This document shows positions 37,104-47,993 of a stretch of 64,000 nt of DNA, piece by piece. The first letter of the stretch is position 1, and the number at the start of each line of letters is the position of its first letter. The DNA lies in NCBI GenBank assembly GCA_963920765.1, contig OY987244.1:13146501-13210500 (forward strand), written 5' to 3'. Source of the DNA: Ulota crispa (lineage: Eukaryota > Streptophyta > Bryopsida > Orthotrichales > Orthotrichaceae). Below the pieces are notes generated by a model. It made no database searches and was not told the origin of the DNA. It saw only the letters and a list, made by a program, of their open reading frames with translations. A program made the position numbers and the translations under genes.

Positions 37104-37360
37104 CTCCACCAGCGCGTCGACGGCAATCGGGCAATTGATCTCCTTCTTGGATGGGAAGATCCGGAGCTTGGCGTTCCGCGGAGAGGTTGAACAGCAGAGT
37201 CAGGTACAAAAATGTTTGTGAAGTCGTGAGTAAGGAGGTTGAGGGCAAGATGAAAGGTGTTTTGGGTTACAACGACGAGGATCTTGTGTCCGGCACCTTC
37301 ATGCATCCTTAATGCCACGGCAAGCTTTGCCTTGGCCAACAACTCGTCAAGCTTGTGTAA
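37104..37360 (+). pseudogene. Glyceraldehyde-3-phosphate dehydrogenase C-terminal fossil
   Basis: Three collinear fragments match the end of GAPDH. First comes TSASTAIGQLISFLDGKIRS LAFR, matching the family's TGAAKAVGKVLP..NGKL.GMAFR. Next, in another frame, is EVVSKEVEGKMKGVLGYNDE DLVS (family: ...EG.LKGILGY..EDLVS). Last is LGQQLVKLV and a stop (family: L...FVKLVSWYDNEW). The segment between AFR and EVV is largely missing, and the frame shifts near 37205-37222. A typical splice acceptor precedes the first fragment. This is a relic, not a working enzyme. The family match is from memory of conserved GAPDH motifs. An open frame of 168 codons on the opposite strand is its antisense shadow. Confidence 0.65.
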
Positions 37361-39346
37361 GCTTATTGACTTAGTGGGTGTGCATATGTAAACAGCTTTG
37401 TAATAAGTAGCATTTGGGTATACTACAACTTGGGTTTGTGAAGCCCGCTCTTGCAGCATAGGAATTTTTCGGTCCAAAGAACTTTCCAGTTCAAGTTCTG
37501 TTCTTACGTATTCTTCTGGGGTATTAGATATAACCCAGTGTGAATGGACCTTAAGTCCATTAAAGGTGTGCAAGCACCCATTCCATATTTTAATACTCAA
37601 ATTCTGATTGAAAACAAGTTTTTGTTTATTTTAGTATGACATATATCTATATTTTATTGAAAGACAAAACTCAACACAATTATGACCAATAAGCACACTT
37701 AGTGATAGCTCATGTCACCCTCTTAAGGTTCTAAAACTGTGCATGCACAAGTACAATTTCTGAACATAAAAAAAATTAATCCATTTAAGAAGCTTTGTGC
37801 ACCATTTTAGTCACCTCTACCTAGATAGTTCAAAATGCTTGAACGGTTTAAGAGCCTCCTACCGTTAGGGTTTTTTTTTGGTCTTCTAACCAATGCTTGT
37901 GTAGTATTATTTGGAAATGGTTTGTAGCTTGCGGGCTCCATCCCCATTTTTGGTTGGAGTTGAAGGTGGCCCCCAATGCATGGATTTTTGCAGCATCATG
38001 GAATTTTTTTTGTAAGCAAAAAATATTCATTGACCATTTTTGAAAATATCCAAATAACCATTGCCATTACTTAATTATTGCATTGAATTGGATTAAGCAA
38101 CATCTCAAATAATCTTAAAATGCTCAAATTATTTTAAAATGATGGTATCAATTTTCAATTTGATAAGAATTTTATGAAAGCCTAGGCTACAGTGCAATTT
38201 TCTTTAATGCAATCTGGCATTTTTTGAAAATTTTCCCTTCTATTTTCTATAGGCTTGAAGCTCACCTTTTTTTTTCCCTTCCGAGGCAAATAGGCATTGC
38301 CCAAAAAAAAAACTCTACTCCTACCTTAGTTTATATCAAACAACTCGTAGAAGTCTGATGAGATCATTATCCACCTCACATCCATCCATACACAGTCATC
38401 GATTTCACCTTCATCCATGGAGCAAGAATGCTTACGGCCAGAAGCAAAAGCCATAGAACCGCAAACGTACTACCTTCTCCTTGTCTTTCTTCTCAACTCG
38501 CTTCACACTTGCATTTTCAGACTTTGTTCTTGCCAATGTTTCAATTGCAAAGTGAAGTCCTTTCAATAGGGTTTCAATTGCATTTGATATATTGGGTACA
38601 TGGCTCTCGGTTGATCGTAGAAGGGAGTTTTCCTGTTTTTTTTATTTGAAGGTTCTTGATTGGTTTTGTTTTGGCAATTTCATGATTTCACTTTTCACTA
38701 AAGATTTCTAGAGGTAATATTGTCTCGCTAGGAGAACTCAAGGACATGTGAGACATGAAACTTATGATACTTTTGAAAGTGGGTGCAGAGGTTGTAGGAG
38801 TGAGCAGTGACACCCTTGAATTCAAAGAAGCACACTTCATTCCTCTCAATATTATTCTTGTTCATAACAAGGATGTAGGCTGATGGCCATCTGAGTGACC
38901 TTGTATGCTGATGATTCTTTGAACCTTACATATACACACGAAAAAGTTATGCTCAAGGGACTCAGTCCTGCTGCAAATAGAACCATACCTCCTCTCAAGT
39001 GAGTCTCCATGTTTAAAGCTATATCCAGTTTCTTCATTTATTATTTTTTCTTATTTCCTTTCTTCTTGGCCTCAACTAGAACTAACATTTGTGTGACGTA
39101 TTACTAAAATCTTGATGTTTTTAATGACGCAACATATATGAATTTGTCTATGCTTTGATTTGTGACTTTCCAAATCTTAAATTTACATTGAATGGCAGGG
39201 TTGTCAGCACTCATCAGGTTAGAGTTTTAGCTTCTATTGATGCCACAATGCATAGGGATATATGGCGGTGAAATTGTATCTTTTGAACATGTCGTGTATG
39301 GAATCGTTTCTATGTTTCATTGAAGAATCTATGAGCATAGTATCTA
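37361..39346. other. Spacer with weak exon-like remnants
   Basis: An ATG at 38419 opens MEQECLRPEAKAIEPQTYYL and continues to a stop near 38573. At about 38899-38999 a frame reads YADDSLNLTYTHEKVMLKGL and ends at a donor-like CAA/GTGAGT. A short stretch after GAATGGCAG (39199) reads VVSTHQ before GTTAGA. These could be decayed exons of one plus-strand gene. I do not recognise the protein, and an in-frame stop precedes the second piece. Confidence 0.25.
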
Positions 39347-39670
39347 GGGAAAATTTTATGGATACCGCTGAAGTTTGCTATATTTTCATAGATACCCCTG
39401 CTTTTTCAGAAATTTCACAAATATCCTTGAAACAGGTGTTTGTTTTGTTGTGCATGTCACTTCCTTCTCCCTTTGTGCACACACTACTTCTTTTTTATTA
39501 TACTGCTTCTTTTTTGTTATGTGTGCATACAAAGGAAGAAGGGAAGTGACATGCACAACAAGTCAAACACCTGATAATTTTGGTCCAAGGGTATTTGTGA
39601 AATTTCTGAAAAAGCAAGGGAGTATCATTGAAAATATGGCAAACTTCAAAGGTATCCATGAAATTTTCCC
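39347..39670. mobile_element. TA-flanked hairpin MITE
   Basis: Ends GGGAAAATTTTATGGATACC and GGTATCCATGAAATTTTCCC, each flanked by TA. The arms are about 130-150 bp and include CATGTCACTTCCTTCT with its inverse AAGAAGGGAAGTGACATG. 324 bp, Tc1/mariner or Stowaway-like. It folds as one long hairpin. Confidence 0.75.
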
Positions 39671-39839
39671 TAATATCTATGACCTGATTGTTCAAGTCAG
39701 ATAATGTTAAGTGCAGACGAGGTCTTATATGTGTGTGTATATGGATTCAAATACATATACTGTAGTAATAGTGCTAGTTTTGACTGACCGTGATGTATGT
39801 GGCAGGTGAACGGAGCCTTGCATAGAGGAGTCTTTGGAG

Positions 39840-41122
39840 TTATGCTGGGACATGCAGCTAATAGCATGTATGTTTGCAATTCTGGTTTACAAAGCTTGGT
39901 CCTTCTAGTTGTACTGCACCTTGTTGCTCTAGTCACTCATCTTTTTTATCACTCTCTTTGTATGCTTGTTCCTTTTGTGACGAAAATGCACGAATTGACA
40001 AATTTTATTCAACTCTTGGTTGCAGTCCGTGAGGAACTCTTGGCCACGTTGACAGTTTCATCTACGGAGATACAACACCGAGGTTGACTTGACGTGAGGT
40101 ATGCTATTGAATTATAGAGCATGTGACGTTGTATTTGAATGAACTGAAATAGTTTCAGTTGTGTTGAGCAAACAGGTCCAACAGAGAAGGAATGCTGATA
40201 TTCTATGATGCATCCTGCTCTCAACCACGTTCGTATCCTTTGAAGTCTTGTCAATTCACATCCAATATAGTAGGTGCTCTTTTGTTATTGGAAAAGGGGA
40301 AAAGATGAACTGAGCTCTTCGTTTGGAAGAGGTTTAACCCTTAAAGGACCCATCCAGCTACTATGATATACTATGTACGATGTTGTAGAACTAGCATTTG
40401 CTATCAACAAATTTTTTTAAATTAGAACTTATTCATTAAAATGAGAGATTGGGGACCTCTCAAAATAATTATGTTGTTCTTGATTTAAATCAACAATTTT
40501 CATTAAAATGAGAGTTTCGAGCTGAATTGACATAAAACCTTTCAATTTTAGGTAAAAAATGAACGGTTTTATCTCAATTTAACTCAATCGAATTAAATTA
40601 ACATAAAACCTTTCGTTGAGTTTTCTTTAAATTACCTTTCATTTCAATGGAAAACTCTCATATTAATGAATATGGTGTTTAATTTAGGATCTGGACTATC
40701 TCACTAGAACAACATTGATTTATATTCTAACTTCATTGTTGATCTCAAATGTAATAAAGGTATGGATGCACTCCTAACACAAGAAAAATATCTTGTATAG
40801 TGTTGGTTGCAAAGGGTTGCTCGGTTGTTAGAGGTTAAGCTCAGAAGTTAAGTAAATAGAAATAGCTCTTTGAGATAAGTTGGAATCATTTTGAGGCTCA
40901 ATTTGAAATTGTGTTTTTGTGAAAAATATTTGCACTAGTTTTGTATGCAAAATAAAAGCAACTACCATAACTTTTATACAAAGTAAAAGTGAACACAAAG
41001 TAAAAGCGATAACAAATAATTTGTATATAAGTAAGAAACATATGTCAATTACATGTTGAATCAATTGTATAGTATTGGAACTGATAAATTTCAAAAATCT
41101 TTGTAGATTGGTGGTTGTCAAG
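39840..41122 (+). repeat. Inverted duplicate of the protease-gene upstream region
   Basis: Matches 3972-4890 in reverse complement. Examples are the GGTTGCAG / GAACTCTTGGCCACGTTGAC junction, GGAAAAGGGGAAAAGATGAA, and the A-rich stretch with TTTGTATGCAAAATAAAAG. The copy is longer by the 497-bp insertion at 40338-40834. The open frame (39797-40087) keeps the same peptide (STEIQHRG to stop) as the other locus. Confidence 0.8.
40338..40834 (+). mobile_element. TTAA insertion in the duplicated upstream region
   Basis: TTAA at 40334-40337 and 40835-40838. The left end CCCTTAAAGGACCCATCC is family A-like; the right end GTTGTTAGAGG is worn. The paralogous locus has the uninterrupted site (AGCTTAAACCTCTTCC, TTAA at 4261-4264), which proves insertion of 497 bp with TTAA duplication after the locus was copied. 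Inside, near 40662, is CATATTAATGAATATGGTGT, akin to the MITE ends at 31846. Confidence 0.85.
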
Positions 41123-42510
41123 ATGATGATAGAGTATGATTTTTTGAGGGTGAAAAGATGCGTGACTCTGTCACCACTGCGTGCAACTCCTGCCTAATCT
41201 AAGAACCAGCTCTGCAATCTCTATACAAGCCCTCCTCAATTCCTCCTCGATGTCCTTGAAGAAGCATCTTCATCAAGCATCCCTACTGATTTGCCAAAGC
41301 ACTACTTGCCAAATTTTCCATTTCAAGTGGTTAAGGGACACTCAAACCCCACATACACATAGATGAGAGAGATTGGATGACACTTTCTGGGATGATGTGG
41401 TGTGGCCTATTGTCCACCTTACTTGGTGGTATTATGGCCATCAAAACAAATCTAACCTTGGCCGTTGACAGTGGGAGGTATGCCTCTATACTATGCCACT
41501 CCGGACCAACTTCATCCGCCTACTTATGCAAAGGTAGGAAGAAGTGGCCCCTTTATGAAAGGGGCTGCTCATCGGTTGCAAATATGGGAAGATCCATCTA
41601 ATAGTACCCTCATTGAAGAAATTGCAAAATTTTTGGTGGAGAAGGATATTGGTTTGAAGTTATTTGGATGGTGCGAGGTGAGGTGGTACGCCAAAGTAGT
41701 CTCAACTGAAGATGGCATGAAGCTTCTTGCCCCAATTTGTGGTTTGATAGTCATGTGGGAACTGGGAAGTGTCTTTGCAATTTGGAGAATTTGCATGGAG
41801 AAATATTACACCTATGTGGTATTTAGATGAACATCAAGTAACTGACAATACTTCCTATAAACCCACACTAAGGCCAGGGCTAGGATTCTATTGGAATCCA
41901 AACCTAGATTTGGAACCACCTCTAGGATTCCATTGCTTGGGCATGACAAGAAGCAATGGTTTATAGTAGCAGAGCATGGTTTCAAGCTGGGAGGCAATCA
42001 AGAGGTCCACCATCTAAGTTCCGTGGCAAGAGACAATTTGATTGGCATTGTGACGGACAACAAAGAGTACAAATTTCTTGGTTCTAATATTGGATTAGCT
42101 CAATTGGAAGATGGAATGACGTATTCCAATGTGTCTTTTGATGCAAATGAGGTGGATGGCACAAAGCTCAAGGGATGGTTAGCTCTGTGGATATTGCCAT
42201 TGGAGACAGTATATTCATGGACTCTCCTTACAATGGACAATGTGAAGGACTCTTGGGATGGCAGAGGGTTAATGTGGTTGACCCAATAAATCATGATTGT
42301 CTTGAATTCACTTTTTTGCATACTAGTATGATATATTTTGGTACTGGAGCATTGGATGTTTTGCCAAGAACTTGAGGAAGTGCTTTGGAGGTGGATAAAA
42401 ACAAAGTAGCAGTACTATTCCGATGGTATGATCAAGTTCCTGCCATTGCATATGCACCAAGTGTAAATGTCATGATTGAGGCTGGCCACACCCTTGAAAC
42501 AATTTTCATT
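41123..42510 (+). pseudogene. Decayed copy of the protease-like gene, left palindrome arm
   Basis: Collinear with 3971-2601 at high identity, starting at an ATG that follows TTGTCAAG. It is broken by an in-frame stop after HSNPTYT (about 41360), by frameshifts that spread the frame over 41465-41830, 41891-42289 and 42175-42375, and by TGA at 42373-42375. That TGA replaces the TGC of the predicted catalytic Cys (PRT-stop-GSA against PGTCGSA). It cannot make the full protein. From about 41341 onward it is mirrored by the minus-strand arm at 43396-44598. Confidence 0.88.
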
Positions 42511-42592
42511 CTACTCTTCTTTGTAATGTTTTTCTAGTTACAGCAGTTTTTAGTTATAAATGTAACTAGGAAAACATCACAAAGAAGAGTAG
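42511..42592. repeat. Palindrome centre, first appearance
   Basis: CTAGTTACA (42534-42542) and TGTAACTAG (42561-42569) flank an 18-base loop. Outward, CATTCTACTCTTCTTTGT mirrors ACAAAGAAGAGTAGAATG with a few mismatches close to the centre. The same centre recurs at 43369-43404. Confidence 0.85.
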
Positions 42593-42929
42593 AATGAAAT
42601 TGTTTCAAGGGTGTGGCCAGCCTCAATCATGACATTTACACTTGGTGCATATGCAATGGCAAGAACTTGATCATACCATCAGAATAGTACTGCTACTTTG
42701 TTTTTTATCCACCTCCAAAGCACTTCCTCAAGTTCTTGGCAAAACATCCAATGCTCCAGTACCAAAATATATCATACTAGTATGCAAAAAAGTGAATTCA
42801 AGACAATCATGATTTATTGGGTCAACCACATTAACCCTCTGCCATCCCAAGAGTCCTTCACATTGTCCATTGTAAGGAGAGTCCATGAATATACTGTCTC
42901 CAATGGCAATATCCACAGAGCTAACCATC

Positions 42930-43129
42930 NNNNNNNNNNNNNNNNNNNNNNNNNNNNNNNNNNNNNNNNNNNNNNNNNNNNNNNNNNNNNNNNNNNNNNN
43001 NNNNNNNNNNNNNNNNNNNNNNNNNNNNNNNNNNNNNNNNNNNNNNNNNNNNNNNNNNNNNNNNNNNNNNNNNNNNNNNNNNNNNNNNNNNNNNNNNNNN
43101 NNNNNNNNNNNNNNNNNNNNNNNNNNNNN
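42930..43129. other. 200-N scaffold gap between overlapping contigs
   Basis: Exactly 200 unknown bases. The 636 bases before it (42294-42929) equal the 634 bases that begin after it (43130-43763) apart from two one-base homopolymer differences. The gap is therefore a scaffolding join of overlapping contigs, not missing sequence. Confidence 0.9.
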
Positions 43130-43763
43130 TGATTGTCTTGAATTCACTTTTTTGCATACTAGTATGATATATTTTGGTACTGGAGCATTGGATGTTTTGC
43201 CAAGAACTTGAGGAAGTGCTTTGGAGGTGGATAAAAACAAAGTAGCAGTACTATTCCGATGGTATGATCAAGTTCCTGCCATTGCATATGCACCAAGTGT
43301 AAATGTCATGATTGAGGCTGGCCACACCCTTGAAACAATTTCATTCTACTCTTCTTTGTAATGTTTTTCTAGTTACAGCAGTTTTTAGTTATAAATGTAA
43401 CTAGGAAAACATCACAAAGAAGAGTAGAATGAAATTGTTTCAAGGGTGTGGCCAGCCTCAATCATGACATTTACACTTGGTGCATATGCAATGGCAAGAA
43501 CTTGATCATACCATCAGAATAGTACTGCTACTTTGTTTTTATCCACCTCCAAAGCACTTCCTCAAGTTCTTGGCAAAACATCCAATGCTCCAGTACCAAA
43601 ATATATCATACTAGTATGCAAAAAAGTGAATTCAAGACAATCATGATTTATTGGGTCAACCACATTAACCCTCTGCCATCCCAAGAGTCCTTCACATTGT
43701 CCATTGTAAGGAGAGTCCATGAATATACTGTCTCCAATGGCAATATCCACAGAGCTAACCATC
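43130..43763. repeat. Redundant second copy of the contig overlap
   Basis: Repeats 42294-42929: end of the plus-strand pseudogene arm, palindrome centre (43369-43404) and beginning of the minus-strand arm. One instance is very probably artefactual. Confidence 0.85.
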
Positions 43764-44600
43764 CCTTGAGCTTTGTGCCATCCACCTCATTTGCATCAAA
43801 AGACACATTGGAATACGTCATTCCATCTTCCAATTGAGCTAATCCAATATTAGAACCAAGAAATTTGTACTCTTTGTTGTCCGTCACAATGCCAATCAAA
43901 TTGTCTCTTGCCACGGAACTTAGATGGTGGACCTCTTGATTGCCTCCCAGCTTGAAACCATGCTCTGCTACTATAAACCATTGCTTCTTGTCATGCCCAA
44001 GCAATGGAATCCTAGAGGTGGTTCCAAATCTAGGTTTGGATTCCAATAGAATCCTAGCCCTGGCCTTAGTGTGGGTTTATAGGAAGTATTGTCAGTTACT
44101 TGATGTTCATCTAAATACCACATAGGTGTAATATTTCTCCATGCAAATTCTCCAAATTGCAAAGACACTTCCCAGTTCCCACATGACTATCAAACCACAA
44201 ATTGGGGCAAGAAGCTTCATGCCATCTTCAGTTGAGACTACTTTGGCGTACCACCTCACCTCGCACCATCCAAATAACTTCAAACCAATATCCTTCTCCA
44301 CCAAAAATTTTGCAATTTCTTCAATGAGGGTACTATTAGATGGATCTTCCCATATTTGCAACCGATGAGCAGCCCCTTTCATAAAGGGGCCACTTCTTCC
44401 TACCTTTGCATAAGTAGGCGGATGAAGTTGGTCCGGAGTGGCATAGTATAGAGGCATACCTCCCACTGTCAACGGCCAAGGTTAGATTTGTTTTGATGGC
44501 CATAATACCACCAAGTAAGGTGGACAATAGGCCACACCACATCATCCCAGAAAGTGTCATCCAATCTCTCTCATCTGTGCGTGTGTGGGGTCTGAGCATT
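43430..44600 (-). pseudogene. Decayed protease copy, right palindrome arm, 5'-truncated
   Basis: Reverse complement of the left arm with no difference seen in the stretches I compared, including the same frameshifts and the same TGA at the catalytic Cys codon (43564-43562). Homology stops near 44598 in CTCAGACCCCACACACGCAC, so the first 75 or so codons are missing. The outer 25 bp differ from the left arm at several sites, unlike the interior. Confidence 0.88.
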
Positions 44601-46038
44601 CCTCATTAGGAGGAGAATGAGGGTACGGGAAGACTGCTTGTTCTCATTGGAAGTTCCCATGGATTGCATGCAAGGTCGTACAACATGGCTAGAATCAAGA
44701 AGGGTTGTGCCAACAGTTCTCCCGCGCACTCTAGCATTGTTCTTGAGCGCACTTTACCTTTGTTCTCGCGTGCATTGTGGGTCTTGCGCACCCTATCTCT
44801 CACAAATATTTGATTTTAAGTCTGGCTATGCAAATTAGGGTTTGAAAGATTTGGTTGAGATTATTGATTTTACTCTACAAGTTAGAGCAAACATCATAAT
44901 TTAGCTCTTTTGTGTGTTTTCAGTCTAGTTATGGGACACTTTTAATCCAAGGAGGCGCTCGAGTTTGACATTAAAGCTGTCATTGTTGACAAAAGGTGAT
45001 TCTTTTTTGGACACTCTCAATTCACCACATCTCCATTAGAAGAGCTTGCCAGAGAGCTTCCAATCACTGAATTTGGTTTGCCAGGGGTCCGATTTGGGCA
45101 TTTGCTTGGGCTTGGCATTTTTGTGCTTAAATATTGTGTTTGCAATTTGCAGGTCTTTACGGTTGGTGTGCAATGATTTGGAATTGCTACATTATTAGGG
45201 AAGAAAGAAATAAAGAATGAGTATGCTGTGTTGAGTTTTGCGAGGTTTTTTAAGGTTTGGAGTGGAGAGTGAGGTGGTATGGTTTTTGTTTGTGGTGGAG
45301 TAGGTGGGAGGCAAAGATCCGAAGGCAAGGCTTGAGAAGATAAAGAAGCAAGATCAAAGGGCATCTGGTTGATACCCTCTCCAAGTATGTGTGGCTCCAG
45401 CCATGAATTTCAAATGTTTGAGCGGCTATTTACTATCATCAAAAAGTCTTAGTTTGGGATCTCAACTTCTTTGTTAATCCCAAATGTAGTAAAAGTGTGG
45501 GCCCATTCCAAATCTAAACATTTTGGGGGTTAAGATATTTGGCCAATAGGGTTTAGAGCTTTTGTAGACGTTATTTGAATTAATCATTTATATCAGTAAC
45601 AACATTCTTGTTATTTGCATTAGGATCGTATGGGTTACTTTATATGCCAGAGTACTAGTTGCTTTGTGGACCTTACCATGTCAATATTTGCAATTTGGAT
45701 TTTTGCTTTGGTTAATGTTAACATACTTTGCAAGAAATCTTATGACTATATTTATTCTTCTTGTATTTAGGTCCTTTGTAGACAAGTATCAATTGAAGAG
45801 GGTGACGCTAAAGCAAAGGAATTTGGAGTTACGTTTATTGAGACAAGTTAAAAAGCAAGTTTCAACATCTTGATATGGGTGTTGATTTGTCTACCTGTGC
45901 TGAATAATTTGAATTAGTCTTTCATTGTCTATGCATCCGGAGGAAACGTCAACAGCTGTTGATTTACTAGAATTGCGTATTTTGGTGGAACTGAAGTGTG
46001 CTTTAAGTTGGTTTTTCTAGTTGTCACTAAGAGGTTAA
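44601..46038. other. Unassigned DNA beyond the palindrome
   Basis: Moderate base composition to about 45400, with long frames on the minus strand (45017-45364) that show no known motif. A lone TTAA-element-like right end (TTTTGGGGGTTAAG) occurs at 45527-45540 without a partner. No gene is supported. Confidence 0.3.
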
Positions 46039-46681
46039 CTCCTCAATGCCCAAGGGGCGTTTATTTCACCCCTGTAGATTTCATTTGGGGATGCCCAAAG
46101 TTTCTTTGATATTTTTTTAGTGGTTATTGTTATATTTAAATTCTCATTGAAGTTTAGTTTTAGCATCAAGAGTCTAATCTTGAAAATGAATTAACATGAT
46201 TTGTCTATTCCAAGTTTTGTGCAAGGGTGTCCATTGCAAATCTTCACTTTCTAGTATTAAAGGCTCTTGGAAATGAGCCTCAAGTACACTAGAACTTGGA
46301 GAAAAAATCACCTTAAAAATTCATTTAAAAAAATTGTAGAAAGATTTTGAGAAGCCGTAAATTGATTGGGGTTATGCGTGTTATACTTTACGTACTCATA
46401 TTTTTTTGGTACCCTTAGTTTTAGGTTTGAGATGCAAAAAGAGGATTGAAAGATTTCAAATCACTTTCACTGTTTTAACACCCTCATGATCAAACTTTAT
46501 AATCTTTCAATCCATAAGTGATATAGTTGTGATTTCTTTTCCTATGTGATCTATAACATGTCTACCTTGAATTTTTATGGTTACGTTTCAAAAAAGATTG
46601 ATAAGATTGATCAAAATGCTGGCATTTGTTCACTTTCAAGAAAATTCTAAGATACTCCAAAATTCCAGGGGCGTTGAGGGG
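46039..46681 (+). mobile_element. TTAA element, family B, copy 5
   Basis: TTAA at 46035-46038 and 46682-46685. The ends are CTCCTCAATGCCCAAGG and GGGGCGTTGAGGGG. The interior matches family B (GTGCAAGGGTGTCCATTGCA). 643 bp. Confidence 0.85.
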
Positions 46682-46685
46682 TTAA

Positions 46686-47642
46686 TGCTACCAGATTTCT
46701 CACATCATACAATTCCGTGCAGGCATTGTTTTGAAAAATTGCTGCAACAATACCTGAAATGGAAGCTTTGTCTTCTCATAAAGATGATCTTGTGGATGTT
46801 AACTTGAAGCCCACGTCAAATTCACAGGCAAAGGGAAAAGCAAGAGGTTGTGCATGTTGAAGGACCTGACCAGTCGACATCCTCTGACAAGTTGCATAGA
46901 GGCTTGGATATTCACGTTTCAAGAGGTAATCCTTTTTATTTGGTAAGTCACAAATTGTGAAAAGTCTTGCTCTGGAGACATATAGTGCATGACACTTATA
47001 ACCAACAACTATTGGCCAAACAAGAAATACTAAGGCACAATATATATACTCATTAGCTCAAAAGTAATTCCACTACCAAGTGGGACAAATCCTAAGCTTC
47101 ATCTTGGTGAACTTGAACTTTTGATAACTTTTTTTTTGACAAAGTCTTAGGCTAACCGCTTGAATTGGGAGTTGCTGGATATAAGTGTCATGCACTATAT
47201 GATTAGTATCAAATTTGGTTACGATTGGATGACAGTAGCGGTGCATAGAACGAGTTTTTAGACTGGGTTGTAGCTATTATGAGAGAGGATACATAACTAC
47301 TCTATTGCTAGGGTAAGCTCACGTGTTGAATTAGTTTGACATATCCCGTAGGGGATAAGTTAGGGTTAGTGCCATTACTTTGAGAGAGTGGTCTGTTGAA
47401 TGCTATGAGCCTTTGAGCTCACCGAGCATTGTGCCTGGAAAAGGTGGATATGTGATGTTTTTTCCTGCTCTTTTGGAACTAGGATTTTGAAAGGCAGCGT
47501 ACTCCAACATGGATTGCTGCATGCAATGAATTAGATTTAAGTGAAGTGACGCTGCCAATGAGGATTTTTTGTTCTTCTACCGTAAGACCAGCATAGCTCT
47601 ATATAGTAATGTGAGTATCGGATCAAATATACTTGAAATTAG
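46686..47642. other. Unassigned spacer
   Basis: An inverted pair, TATAGTGCATGACACTTATA (about 46980) and TATAAGTGTCATGCACTATA (about 47180), suggests a further MITE of about 220 bp (46979-47201). No gene is recognised. Confidence 0.4.
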
Positions 47643-47993
47643 GGTTGTTTTCCCCGACACGGCGACAACTTGACAAACTCAATGTCATAGATGGACATGA
47701 GCCTTCCGTCCATCTAATAGAGTCAACTTTAATGTTGACTTTTGAATAAAACACTTTCTATTTATGATCTTGACATATTAATGTTTCATTTTATTGAAAT
47801 ATCTCAATTCAATATACACTTATTAGATTCAGCATTTTGGGTCATATTTAAAGTAGATTTTCAAATATCTCAGTTGTTAAATAAGACATTATTAGACAAG
47901 AATGTCACTCATACTTGATATTTGTCATGCGCAACATCAGACGTCAGACAAACAATACGACGACCAAACTCCAAAATCTATTTGACAAGACAA
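47643..47993 (+). mobile_element. Dispersed element F, copy 1
   Basis: Starts GTTGTTTTCCCCGACACGGC and ends CAAGACAAC. It shares its whole length with 49970-50322. GTTGTCTT / AAGACAAC gives an 8-bp inverted end. No clear target duplication, no ORF. Class unknown. Confidence 0.65.

Noticed and set aside
37094-37600. Minus-strand open frame of 168 codons
   Set aside because: It lies opposite the GAPDH-like fragments and has no family motif; an antisense shadow is the simpler explanation.
39797-40087. Leu-rich frame LVLLVVLHLVALVTHLFYHSL as a membrane protein
   Set aside because: It is kept in the other locus (4578-4895), but the hydrophobic part coincides with a pyrimidine-rich tract before a splice-acceptor-like GGTTGCAG, so it looks like intron plus exon rather than one protein. 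Recorded as an exon-like region instead.
45527-45540. Lone TTTTGGGGGTTAAG as a TTAA element end
   Set aside because: No matching left end with TTAA could be found within 1.5 kb.
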